Position numbers and translations under genes: made by a program. A stretch of DNA of 64,000 bases from NCBI RefSeq assembly GCF_001522545.3, contig NC_031799.1, positions 37,597,228 through 37,661,227 on the forward strand, written 5' to 3'. Under the pieces are notes generated by a model that saw only the letters and a program-made list of their open reading frames with translations, searched no databases and was not told the origin of the DNA. This stretch comes from Parus major (lineage: Eukaryota > Chordata > Aves > Passeriformes > Paridae). This document shows, piece by piece, positions 11,151 through 24,503 of this stretch. Positions within the stretch are counted from its first letter, which is position 1; each line of letters starts with the position of its first letter.

Positions 11151-14100
11151 ATAAAGGTGGAGAGAGAAAGTGCTATCAATATAAATATACAAAAAAACCC
11201 CCCAAGCCCTATCAAAAAAGGAAACGTCTTTGCTTCTGCTTTTTCCCTGGAGGAAGGATCAAAGAAGAAACAATGTGCAACAGATGTTGGTCGCATGACT
11301 TAATGCAGTATGATGTATGAAATGCATACAGAATACAAATGTGCTTCCAGTTTGATTCTTCTTAGTAGATTATCTCAACTGAAGTCTGGTCAAAATAGTC
11401 CCAAATTACACAGGTATAAGACAACTGAATTAGTCCTCCTTGCACATCTGATTGATTTTGGGTGGTAAGGCTTGAAGAAGACTTTCTATACTTTGTGTGT
11501 ATGTTACCAGTGCTGTTCAGTCATGACCTTTTCTTTATAGAATGTGTATTTCCAGGACTGATTTTCTCCAACATATAAAGACTGTTAAAAGATGAAGATA
11601 ATGAGTCCTGTAATTATCATTAAGATAATGAGTCCATTTTTATGTTATGATTGATACTAATTAATTAATGTTGCTTTAAAGCTTAATGAAAGTGAGATTT
11701 GATTTTCTGCAGTTGGCAAAAACTTTTCAGTTGTCAAACTATGAAAAAATAATGTTTTACCATTACAAGTCCTTGCACTCTTTCTCAATTGGTATTGCAG
11801 CAATAATCGAAAATGACATGTATTTTAACAGTCTTTCTTATGAATTTTATATTTTCATTATGATAGCATTGTTTTTTAGTGCTTAATTAATATTCAAGTG
11901 GGAAATGATCCAAAAAGCTAATCAAAGCTATTAGGACACATTGATACAAACCTTACACCTTGTGTAACAGAGTGTAAACCTGACCCCAGTGGCTTCATAG
12001 GTAACTCAGTAGTGTAACAAGAGCCCCATTAGAAAGTGACTTTAATGGTAGATGGTTCAGTTTACTGATTAGTTGCACTACAGAAGTTAATAAAACCGAA
12101 TCAAAAAGGTGTGTAAAGGTACCTCTGCATTGTGCTTTTGTTTCCATACAAGTGCTACCAGGTGTTATGTATACAGTAAATCAGTAACAGGTATAAGCTA
12201 TTGTGTACATTGCATATTTGGCGTGAAACTGTTCTGTGCAAGGTTGGGTAGCACATTCTAGACACTATGAAATTATCCTTTCAATAAAGGGTGGTTGTGT
12301 GCTTAATTAAAACCTGAGAAAATAGGTGGCAACTTTCTGTAGACATGTGCAAAGAACTTTTCCAATGATTAATAGCAATGTTAGTAGTTTACTTAATGCA
12401 AAAGATTAATCCCCTTTTCTGAGGTATTTTTCAGTTGTTTGACATTAGGGGCAGAGCATGGATGCTATTTTTAAATATAATTCAACAGATAAATACTTTA
12501 TCTTTAGCAATGTCTGGCATCCCCAGCAAATGAAATTTTAATTTACATCTGCATAACAAGTCTAAATTTGTTATATTTGTTACACACACTAAATTTGTTA
12601 CATTTGCATTCTAAATTGATTATTTATAAAGTACTTCAGGAGTGTAGAGAAGGAATTATTTATATTTTTCTCCATCTCAGAGCAAATTGTTTTTTTACTT
12701 GTGCCTTTCTCTTTAGTCATATATTATCTTGAATATGATCCATTGTGAAGCTAAGGGAGGAAGTTTATAATTATTTTGTGCCAGTAGCATTTGTTTATGA
12801 GTTTAGATTTGTGGGCTGTTGTGATAATTTGACTTCAAATGGACATGTTTGAACTCCTATATAAAATCATATTCTAAACACTGTACTGCTTAACAGGAAT
12901 CCTGAATGTGTCAAAACAAAAATACCTTCCCAATAATAACCACCTTGAAAGTGGAAAATAATACAGCTGTCAGTTCTTTTACTTGATGCAGGTGAAGATA
13001 CCAAACATTCATCATTATGTTTTCCCTCTACTTACAAATAATGTCACACATATATAATAGTGTCACATTATTGTGATAGCAGACCATTATAAATGGTGCA
13101 AGCCAAAAGATTAGGAGGATTTCACTTTGCTTTCTTTTTTCTCTGTGATTTACTATTACTTAGAATGAATTTTAATGTAGATTAATTTTAAGTCAAATGG
13201 ATGTGACACACACACACCGAAAATGACATAATCTTATAACTGTATTTTCATGAAGAGAACTCCTGCCTTCTCTAAATGTATTGCCTCTTCTCTATTCACA
13301 TCTAATCATCATTGCTTCCACAGATTTTCTCAGAATTCCCATAACTTCTCAATTGCATGAAAAAGTCAATATTCTCCACAGTTTGCATTCTTCACATTTT
13401 GAGTAATATATATTTGATAGTTTTTGAAAGTATTACTACCTTAATGCCTGGCTGAGGTGTGACGCTGTTCTGCTGTGTGCCACTTGGAACTGAATATGAT
13501 CTCTATTTTTCTGAAAGTGCTCAGCCCTCCTCAGATCACTGCACGTGCTTTGTAGCCAGGAGAAACTTCATCAATGTAACTGGCCTAAAAAACTTTGATT
13601 TGATTTAATATATCCTGCTTTTTTGAAACACCTGCATAAATATTGTTAATGCTAATGGGCATTGCGTACTTAAAAAAAGGAGGAAGGGTAACCATTTGTC
13701 TGAGGATTATATGGTCTCTGCGATATTATTTGCTGTGTTGTGTTCAGGAATAAGTTTTTCTTCACAGGGTTCATATTGATGTCAGTAGGAGGTATGCTTT
13801 CATAACTGCAGAGTGTTACTCTTTTTAAATATGTAACATATGGATCAGTGCTCAGAACCTAAATTTATTTGAACCGAAGAAATACTTAAATAGACAGATA
13901 TGGGTAAAATGCCTATAAATGTGGATTTAGATATCTTAATCTAACATAATATGTCTGAAAATGCAAGGCATACCTAAGATGTTCATCTTGAAAAAAATAA
14001 GAGAAATATGAGCATTCCAAATCAGTTTATAAATATGGCTTTTCTTTGGATAAAAAAATCAAAACAACTGAAATCAAACCTTGAATTAAACTACTATTAG

Positions 14101-17100
14101 TCAATGGATAGATGTTCTAGAAAGCTTACCCTCCTCCTCATATATTTTGCACAGTCAGGCGTAGCTAAACACAAATCATCCAGATCTGAATGTAATGTTG
14201 TGGTGTAATCTTGTTCTGAAGTTAATGATATAATATCAAATTTTTAAAAGGGCTGTTATTGTATTAAAGTTTTCTTAGTCTGCCAGCTTGTTCCTTTTGA
14301 TTAGATTTTGCTTTTAGTATTTCATATTGATACAAGGATAAATCCTTCATGTTTATAAACTGTTACCACACCGATCTTTTCTTTTTCTCTTCTCAACTTC
14401 ACTGAAAGTGTGAGACATACTGTAAATCATAACTAGCCACTTTCTTATATCACTTTAGCTTTTCTATTTTCCACATGGGTATGGTACTTTGCCCTATGAT
14501 TTTTTGAATAATCAGTTTTGACTGATTTTGACTCTTTGTGTTGACTGAAAATGGATCCATGATATACATGATATACAGTGTTTCTACTTCTGTGTATCTT
14601 TTTACATGTGCTATCCATATAGTTATTAATATTATTGAAAAAGATTGCATTATATGTGTCCACTGTGTGTTTTAAACAGAATGCTTGGTCACTTTCTTCC
14701 TCCAAAGAACGGGTGCTTCTGGCATTTGGGATTTTGGAATAAAACTGCAGAAGAAAAATATTTTTCATTGTTTATTTTTATATAATTTTATCAAATGTTT
14801 TTCTACATAAGAGCAGTGTAGTCCAAATAGCTTGTGTTAATTGATATGAGATTGTATTATGGATAACCTATATATTACATTATGGATAACCTGAGTAAAT
14901 CAGGTGGCGAAATTCAAATCGGATTTGTTTACCTGTTAATATTCTCATTTCCAAAAGAGTTGAGAAAAGTGTGGATGAATTTAGTTGTATTCTTTGTATT
15001 TGGTATCAAGTGACCAAGATTTTTCATCTTGTGTGCAAGTTCCTGTCATGAGAGTAAACTAGAAAATTTTGTTTCAACTGCTTCCTCAGGATCCCAGCTT
15101 TTCACCTGACTTGGCCGAGTTCACTTGACTAGTCTGGCAATATGGGAGTTGCTTAAGGTATTTGCTCTGTGCGCCTAGTCTGTGGTGCTGTCATCTGGAA
15201 ATAACCCTGGGATCTCCTAGACACTGTGGGTCTCAGTACTTGTGCCAGATGAACAGTTAGCTGTCTGTGGACTCCTGAAGGAGAGACTGGGAAGAGGCAG
15301 CATCCAGGATTTTATTTATGATAGTGCCTGCCCTTTCAGGCTTCAGGTCAAAAGCCATGCAGGTTTGAAATAGATCACATAGCTCCTCTGAGTGACTGTC
15401 AGTATGTGTGTTCCACTTTGGAGTGTAATTATAACTGTGCAACTGAGCTGATACAGCATTTTCTAGGCAAAAGAATCTGTATCTTCTACCCATCTAGGGG
15501 TTTTTTTTGTGCTCTGCACTGAGTGTTCACATCTTCCATTCTTTAGTGTCTCTCAATTCTAGCTTTTGCTTAGAAAAGCTTCCTGTGGCTTCTAGTCTGT
15601 AGTTTTAGCTCTTCTAAGATGATGAAAGTAAAGTAAAAAAACCCCAAACAAACAAATTTGTAAACAATCTCAAATTATAAATATCTAGACCTTGTGTGTT
15701 ATTTTAAAATCTGAGTTTGCAAGACCTGTGAATATGAATAGTGTACAAATGCATTTGAGTTACATTAAATCTAAGTGATTGTGGCCTGGCAATACTTTTG
15801 TTCATGATTCTCTTTCACTCTTTCCACAGTATTAGACAAACAGGAAGTTGAATTATATGCAGCATTTTAAAAGCAAACTGCCTTTTCCTAAGTGCATAAT
15901 TCAAAGGAGGAAAAAGCCAGTGTTCAGATTGAAATAATTGTGCTGCTATAGTCTGATGTTACAGTTCTGTAGAGCCACTTGAGAGAGACGAGGGGTGTCA
16001 AGATAGTTTACTTTTCCAGGTCATGAATTACCTGTTGCTGCTTGCAACTTAAGAGAAATTAAGTTGGAGACATGGATGTGACATTAACAGGCTCATTAGA
16101 ACTTTTCAGTGGATTGAGAGGTGATACATACTGTCTTTTACAAATGGGCTGGATCTTTTTTTTCTGGTTATATTGTTGGTGTTCTCAATTTTGTTAAATA
16201 TATCTGCTCTCTTAATTTTTTTTGCCTAAGTCAGAAAGGCACAGTGAAACTCTGGCAAAGGCCAACACCTGATGGTTTCTTGCTACAGAATGTTTAAATT
16301 GAATATGACCTGGATCATTCACGAAGGAACTTGCATATAAGGATTGGTTGTGTGGGGTTTTTTTGCATGTTATGAATTGCAGAGAGCAGTGTGCTGCTCC
16401 AGGAGCCTTTGGTGAAACTATGCAGTAGTATCACATGCTCCTTCATGACATACCAGAGAATGAGGTGGTTTTTTTTATTTGTGGGGTGTTTATTGTAATG
16501 TGTTTTCTCAATTTCTTTGTGTAATGTTTGTCTGGGTGCAGTGAGGGAATGTTTGAGATGGTCTGTGCTCCCATGTCCTCAGAATGCTGAAGATACCCAC
16601 TTCCCCATTGTTACACCCAGGTGGTACAGGCTCTGCTTTCCCTCTCTTTGATTCATAGACTTGTATAAGGAGTTGGCTGAGTTTCATCTAGAGGTAATTC
16701 TCATAGAAAACTATGAAAAAATTAGTGGCATGTTACCTGATTCCACTTTTGAGAAGAAATGTTTGCTTCTTTAGGTAGTCTCATCTTCTACAGGTTTAAC
16801 AGATTCTACTAATGCTATGAGATCATAGTTGGGGACAGTTTTTGGGGTTTTTTTTGTAAGAGGGAATCTTTTCCAATTTGTCTGAGAATTACTGGTCAAT
16901 GAGTGAATCTTTTCAATTTAGAGCCTTCTGTTTTAATTTGCAGTGTGGATGTTGAAGGCCTGTTGTCTGTCATGGCAAGTCAATTGTTGGACATTTTGAT
17001 TTACTTAAATTGTAAACTTGCCCAAAGCTTTATGTGTTTAAATGTTGTATAGATGTGAATATCAGAATAAAAATCTAGTCTGGGATACATGGATGCCTCT

Positions 17101-19061
17101 CCCACTGGAACAGCAAGAGTCATATACACACATGTGAAGAACTGATATAGGCTTTAAGCATATTCTCAAATAGTTATAATGTATGAACATAATTTGCTTT
17201 TATTTCTCCATATGAGGAGCCTTAAAAGGGCTCAGAACAGTCAAGAACAACTTCTTCACAGATAGGTACTATGATTATTTCAAGTGTTCACCTTCTCAAC
17301 TGCATTTTTTGCTTTACTTTTCTCTCTTTTTCATCTTTGATATTGCCCTTTTTTTTTTTTTAATTTGTATGCAGGATATGCTTTTGATTGGCAAGAGATC
17401 CTAAGCTGATGAACTGTTTTGAGTCTGATTAGTGTCTTGCCCATGGTCAGTAACATAAGCATCAAACCTCTCATGCAGCCAGCCCTTATACCTTTAGGGA
17501 AGAACAGTGTTAATAACTTTGATAATGTTTTCTGCATTGATAGCATACTTGTACTGCTGTTTCTGCTTTGATACTAGGACCATTTCAAATTTCATTCCAA
17601 ATTAACTAATAAAGCTGGAACACTACAGTGGCCAGGAAAAAAAGAAGCTGGACAGTAACAGGTCTATGATTGAAATTCCTACAGTTTTTCAATTCTTAGG
17701 CTAATAGCTGTGTTCAAGAGTTGCCAGCAGTTGTCTAAAATAGCTGAAGAAGTATTTCTTTACGTATTTATTTGTTTTATTTTATTTTATTTGAAAGAAA
17801 ATCCTTCTGAACAAATAAACAAAGCTGATAAAATTTGAGAGTTGGTAAGCCAGATTATTCTTGTCATTCAGCAAAGGATTACATTATTTGGGTGATAGTT
17901 CAACATTTCTGCATGTCACTGCTTCTTATTAACCTAAGAAAAAAAGACATATTTCTTCACAAAGTTTCTTTAAAAAGTTACTTTAAAAAGTACAGTACAG
18001 AATTCCTTGAAGGAAAGTCTGTTCTGCATATTCAGAATAAATCATCATTATAGATTGGGGATTTCCTTTATTGGGCTGTTTTATGCCTAAACACAGATTT
18101 CTCATACATACAGGACTCACTGATGCGGGCATTGCATAGCAATGTGTGGTGGGGAGCATTTTTCCCATCATATATTCTGTGCTGCCACTTCCTTAGACAA
18201 CTCTGTGTCTACTCTTGTGTGTAAATACTTAATGGTATATTTGGTTTTGGCCTAGAATACTACCTGACCTTCCTGACAGAATTCTGACTGGCAACTGAGA
18301 GTTGATCGGAGTCCTTGTCCTCTTCGTGGAGTGTGGGTTAAGGCTTCGTAAGAAAATCTAAGATCAGAGCATAGGAAAGTTCTCCTAAGAGCTTTGTGCT
18401 TGCAGTTCTATACAAAAAAACAGACACCTCCAGAGTTCTCCAATGTCTTGGATTAGTTCCTGCTTGTTAATATGGCAGAATTAAACTTCAACTCTTATTA
18501 AGAGCTTGAAGGAAACAGCTGGTAGTTGAGTATCTTATTGAGGGCAAAGAGCTTTTCTGGGGTCATGTGTGTGACTTCTGCCTTCTATCTGGTGTTTGTA
18601 ACATAGCTGAATGAGGAAATAAAGAGGATCTGAAGGATGCTTTGAGACTTGTTTTTTTTTCAAGAGGGGGTAGGGTAACATAATTTATTAACAAATTCAG
18701 ATATGTAGATGTTTTAACCTTTTTGTCATAAATCTGGGATTTCAGAAGATAAAGGCTTTAACTCTCTTGCCAGATGCTAAGCTTTGTAACAGATTTAGTT
18801 TGAGTATAAATGTGAAATGTGGTTGGAAGGTCCTGTGCTGCCCTACGCCACAGTTGTTACACACTGGCAACTGTTGTTGTCATATTTAGCAGTTTTTACT
18901 GTCTTTAATAAAAGGCAGAGAAGTGTTGGTAGTGCACCAAACAATCCAGTCTTCCCCTTACTGCTAGGCTCACAGAAGTTGTTTAGCATTTACTTATTTT
19001 GACTTAAGGCATCCATGTTGACACCATAATTCTTGCAAAATTACTTTAAGTTGGTTAATTT
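11151..19061. other. Long AT-rich intronic stretch, nothing recognised
   Basis: Nearly 8 kb without a recognisable gene, LTR or CR1 copy. Only short chance frames occur, the longest being 107 codons at 14445-14768, minus strand. Poly-T runs and a doubled ATTATGGATAACCT at about 14857-14892 are present. Conserved regulatory elements could be here but cannot be recognised without alignment. Confidence 0.5.
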
Positions 19062-19484
19062 ATGTTAATTTGGTGGTTTCAAATGACTTTGTTTCATCTT
19101 GCCATCTTTAGCTTTTTTATTGTAAACCACAGGAAAAGGTTTTTTCACTATTATTGTGACTACATTGAGCATAGTCCTATACTTGTGATCACAGTGAAAG
19201 CTATAGCAGTGGTCTGCTCTTTTATATGTAGTTCACTGGGAGTTTTTAAACCTTTCTATTTTAATCCTATTCTTTCTTATCTGCCTAGAAACCACTCTCT
19301 TGATCACATAATTTTCAGGCTTTTGACATTTGAATGCAATGAATACATAGAATTCTTAATGGTGGGTGATTTTAATCTTTACAGTGGCAATAAATCTGAC
19401 AAACTTCTCAAGCAATGGCGTGGATTTCTTGATGTTTTGTTCCCTTTCTCCTTTTTTAAAAGATTGCTTGATTTAAAAATGTAG
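19062..19484 (+). pseudogene. Possible vestige of a LINE endonuclease domain
   Basis: A 140-codon open frame contains MVGDFNLYSGNKSDKL followed by QWRGFLDVL at about residues 100-125. AP-type endonucleases of CR1 and related LINEs have a G-D-F-N-L motif (catalytic Asp and Asn) in this position, followed about 20 residues on by an R-x-F-L pattern. The N-terminal part of the frame is hydrophobic and unlike an endonuclease, and the DNA does not look like a recent CR1. It could be an ancient, frameshifted LINE fragment or a coincidence. Confidence 0.35.
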
Positions 19485-19860
19485 GGCTGGTAACTATTGT
19501 TTTTACTACTAATGCTTAAATATCAAAGCAGTGTTCCAATAAACTTTATTTTCAGCTAATCATTATAACCTGCTTATTCTAAGCTTAACTGGTATGAGTT
19601 AGCTCTCTTTGGCAGTAGATTATTTCTCTTTCCTGAGGTGTAGGAAGCCATTCTAATTTCTTCCTTGACATGTGAGTACAAGCAGAGAAGACTGAATACA
19701 ACTGGTTTGATACAGTATTTTGTCATGACATGAATATCCACATGTTTGTTTTGGAAGTGTTCAATGGAGTACATAAGAACATTCATTAAATCACAATGAA
19801 AAATATGTTGAAAGGGGACAGGACATTATAGGACACTTTGTGGGTAATCTGGGCTGTATT

Positions 19861-19922
19861 ATAAACTCATATTTTAGTTTATTATTATTTTAGGTTTTTT
19901 ATAAACTAATATTTTAGTTTAT
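19861..19922. repeat. Two 22-bp near-identical AT-rich repeats
   Basis: ATAAACTCATATTTTAGTTTAT (19861-19882) recurs at 19901-19922 with one difference. Each copy is also a partial inverted repeat (ATAAACT...AGTTTAT), so each could form a small hairpin. Confidence 0.85.
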
Positions 19923-22900
19923 CCTTGTAATGAGACTGTTGCAGCAAATGCACTGATAAAGACAATAAAATGAGGGTTGGTTGTTATAATTCACTTATAT
20001 TAGACATCTGAAAAAAAATCTTTACTAGCTTTTGCACTTTCTTTGCGACTGCCAAAGTTTTAATGTTTATATATTGTATGCAGAGCAGATTTCTCTGATG
20101 TGTTGGTGATGTTCAAATTACTCTGCGTCCTCATATAGGTAAGAATATTATTTGAAAGGTACAAGTAGATTTCTGTATGTGAGTGAAGGAATAGTTTCAT
20201 TAGATCTCCTAAAATACATTAAACTACGTCAGTTGCACTTTGTAAACAATTTCATCTGAAGTCTCCTTCCTTCTGTTCCAGCCAAGTAATTGCAACATTG
20301 TTTAATACTTAGGAAAAAAATGCTAATGAAAAGCAGCCTTGCTTTCCGAAGTGGATCTATACTACCATTAAACCCTAAACATTTAATTCAGTGAAAAAGA
20401 GATTTTCCTGCCTGGTTTTGTATTTCAGTAATTAAATTTCTGACATAGGTTTCTAGATTTCATGATTGTGCTGACTAAAGAAAAGTTGGGCTGTTTGAGA
20501 TATTTTTTGAGAAAAGATGAATGGTGGAACTATAGAATTTTTCAGTGTTATGAAAATACAATCGTTTTTTCCGTGAAAGTTAGCACCTATTGCTTGTGGT
20601 GCTTATTACGTTTAACTGGAAATTTGAACTTTATTTTTTTTTTACTTTTTTCCAAGAGCTGATATGTGATACATTACAGTCGGAGTGTCGTATGTATTTT
20701 CTCTGCACACACTCACGCTTTGCACCAGTTTGTGGCTGTGGTAGATTCACTTTTGGACTAGTGGGAATCTTGTCTCATATGGACTGAGAGTTAAACTGTT
20801 AAAATGAGTGGAGGAATGTGTGCAAGAACAGTTCTCCTTAGGGAGATCAGAAGGAAAAGTGTACTGCTGAGGGTGCTGCCAGGGACAAGAAAAGGTGATT
20901 TGTGTTCCCTTTTTCTGCAAGGGAATTGGGTCTATGTAGGATTTGGGTTAAATGTGTTGTGATAAATAGGTTTGAGTATAGAAAAATATGAAAATGTGGT
21001 TTGTGAAACTCTATTTTCTCAAATAGTTTTTGGATTTCCTTTGTCTGTGGTAGCATGAAGGAAATAGGTGGTTTAATTTTTTTCTTTTTAAAGAGCAGTC
21101 TGATTTTTGCTGTGTGGCCCGCAGGTTTGTGATGACTGTCTGCTCTTTCCACCATATTGTGTAAATTCTACCTCTGCTTAACAAAGCAGGTTACTATGTG
21201 CTTTGCTATTATAAGTTTGTAGTGATTTTAACTTCTAAATCTACTTTTAAATGTTGAAGCATTTTGAATAGTGAAGTCATATTCATTTGATAATGTGACA
21301 TTTGTTTTATGATGCTGCACTGATATTTAAGTTTCATTTCCCTTTAATTATAGAATAATTTTAGATTTTCAAGTATCTCCAAGATTGCTTTGAAAATTTT
21401 TCTCCTCTGCTTAAACTTATTGAAGGTAAAAGTTAAGTTAGTGTTTTGAATTATAAGGATCCAGTACAGTGAATTTAATTTATTGTATACAGAGCTATTT
21501 TGTCAAATAAAAGTCAAGGAGTTGGCTCTTAGTAGTATGGGTCTTTTTTGTATGATCACCAGCTTGGTAATGATTGATAGTGAGTTAAAGCAATGAGATA
21601 ATTCTGAATAGCATTGTTAGTCTTCTTGACAATAACTCTATAGATCACCAAAAGAGAGGTGCATATCATTTGGTTACTGAACCATTTTTTTAGCAACCTA
21701 AATTAGAACTTAGCATGTTGAAATGCAGAGACAGAGATAGAAATGGCTTTGCTGCTATCTTCTCCATCTTACATATGTATCTTGCAATATTTAATAAGCT
21801 TCTGTCTTTTTTTTTGAACAGAAAAGTTTTTGCACTTTTCAGGGCTAGCTGAAGTACAGTGCTGCAGACAAAAAAGCAGCATATCAGACATGAAATGGTG
21901 AGTTTGGAAAGAATGCAGAGTTACTTCTGAGTGGCTGTAGAACATGACTTTGAATTGTTTGGGGAAAAATTTTCACTTCCCCACTGGCTTCAGCAGCGTA
22001 AAATGGTAAAATAATCTTCAGGGCCAGTGTTGCTTTTCTGATCTTGTGGGATGTATTTCTAGTGCTAAACGTTACATATTGATAGTGCATAGTATATATG
22101 TAAAGTCAGTATGTGCAAGTTATGCCTTGGAACAAACAGATAACAGATAAATTCCTCTTTCTGAATCCCATTAGTAAGTTTGAATTACCATATTTTCTTT
22201 GCACCAATTTGATATAAATTGATATTTGAATAAATATGTGCTGAAAAAGTACAAAGAAGACTGGTTTTATTCACTCAGTACTTACTCCAGAACAATTGGA
22301 ATACTATAATAATTCAATGGCATGAAGATATCTGATTTTTAAAAAAATATCTCCCTCTATTGCAAGGAAAGAGTTGAGGGTAAAATGAAATTGTGCTATT
22401 GGTCTACAGTCTTTGTGAAGTCTTAGCTTCACATAATTTTCTTAAAAAAGCTCTATTGGCAGAGAAAGTAGAATTCAGCAAATTCTATTTATCCACTAAA
22501 CAACCTATTTTTTCTTAAAAGCCACAGTGGACACATCCTCATACAGCTGGTATGTACACCAAACAGTCTCTGCTTAGCAGCTGTTTGCCTTTTTTCTTAA
22601 AATGTATGAGAAACAGGCCTCTGATTTTCAGCAGTTTGTGGTGTTACTGTGTTGTCCAGTAGTGCCAGATTAGATGGGTTATTTTTCTTTTAATGCTTAG
22701 TGTTTTCCGTGGCTAGTTGTTCTGAGCCAGTACAACATGTATGCATGCAAGTCTTTAAATTCCCAGAAAAGAAAATGTACTCCAGTCACAGAGGTATTTC
22801 TTCTCTTTGTGAGAAAAAACAACTACATCCTGTCTGTATAACTGATCTTTGTGGTGGATTATCAGTTAATTAAATTTAAACCTGCTGGAGTTATAGCTAT

Positions 22901-24317
22901 AGAGCAATGGCTGTCAGCAGGAGGGACGCCACCGAAGAACTTTTATCTCCGGAACTTGGAACTGATCCCTGAGAAATATACGGAGAGATATTGTCCCTTG
23001 GAGAGTCAGGACATGGAGAGAGTAACAGGTTCTTATTTCTACCTGTGTCTAACAGGTGGTGAGGACAGCGTGGTAGACCTAGAGGTGTGAATCCAGGATA
23101 TAACTTCAGAACAGAATTCGTATTTTTATGTGTTTTCTGATCTAAAACCAACAAGCTATATTACAATTTAAATTGCAGTCAAGTGTGTAAAGTTTGCCAC
23201 AGACACACTCATATTTGAAGCCAGTCTCAAGGAGAGTTGTCCCACTTTAAAACTGAAAATGTAAAGCAGTTACACTGTCTGTGGAGATTAACTAGATTTA
23301 CAACACAGTGACTGGATTTGGCTGTAAAACTGCTAGCTACTTGGAAGGTCCCATTGGTAGTCCCTGAAAAATTATACTGTATACACAACATTTTGGTCAT
23401 CAGGTTCATAAATCTAAATTGATGTGAATGCCAAATACCATTTGAGGTTTTAAAAAAATTGATCAATGTTGACAAGACAGAGTAAGTAGAAACAAATTCT
23501 AACCATTTGGCAAGATGTAGACTTAAGTAAGTCTTCAGGGAAATATCCAGGAGCTACTGGTTATGGAACTGGTATTAACTGAATTTAACTGTAAACATAA
23601 TTATTTTTGGTCATGATAGAAATTTTGGAATATGTTCACATCCTATGAGTAGTCAATATCCACATGCAAATATGAGTGCATGGTCTCACAAAAAGAGAGA
23701 GGTTTCAGTGTACTAGGAGAACTTCTCTCAGGTGAATACATGGGAAGCAATTAAATTTTTTCTGCTTATTTTAAAATTTTAAATCCCTGGTGATTTAAAA
23801 AAAAAAACAAACAACTAAACAAAACCACCTCAAAATTAATATATTTAGACATATGATAGTCTAGTTACTGTGGTGCTGCAAGACAGGAAACCTTATTGTA
23901 TTCTTTTGGATTTGGAAAAATACTTATTAATATAATCTGTGTTAGAATTTGGCCGAATAATTTGGCATTATCAACTTAACAACTTCAAAACTGAAATTCT
24001 GTCTTCAAGGTTGACTGGATAAATTCACAGGCAGAAGTTATCACGCCACAGAAGGAATGTAGTATGCTAATGGATGTTTCTAGAATATAAAGGTGTTGCC
24101 TTCTTTTTGGCATTTTGAAAAGAACTTGTAAATATAGTCTGTGGCAGTCCTGGATTACATTAAAAGTATTTGTCTGGTCCTTAGGTCCTTTGGTCCTTAG
24201 GATGGACCAAAACAGATTTGGAGATGTAAAAGTGTTAAATTTATAGAAGATGCAACAGAAGTTCATTAATATGTGATATTTAGTATTATAATTAATTAAT
24301 GCAGTTCTTAGTTATGC
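19923..24317. other. Intronic sequence, nothing firm
   Basis: No repeat family was recognised. A 79-codon + frame at 22851-23090 lies in a locally more GC- and CpG-containing patch (about 22905-23090). I do not recognise the product and it does not match AOPEP as I recall it. Confidence 0.45.
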
Positions 24318-24503
24318 TAGCTATTTCCAATTAGACTATCCCTTGCTGTGTGCTTCAGTAATAATAGCTGGATATCTTTGTATGATGAATGAAGTAATTC
24401 ACATGCACACTAGCTACTTCAAGCTAAACTATCCCTTTACTATATGATTGTACATTAATAGCTGGATGTCCTGTATAATGGATAAAGTAATTCTCAGGCA
24501 CAC
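24318..24503. repeat. Diverged tandem duplication, two 93-bp units
   Basis: Unit one (24318-24410) and unit two (24411-24503) both start TAGCTA.TTC and end in CACAC. They share blocks such as ACTATCCCTT, TAATAGCTGGAT and AAAGTAATTC (GAAGTAATTC in unit one). Both are exactly 93 bp, and by eye about three-quarters of positions agree. This is an old head-to-tail duplication. Confidence 0.85.
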
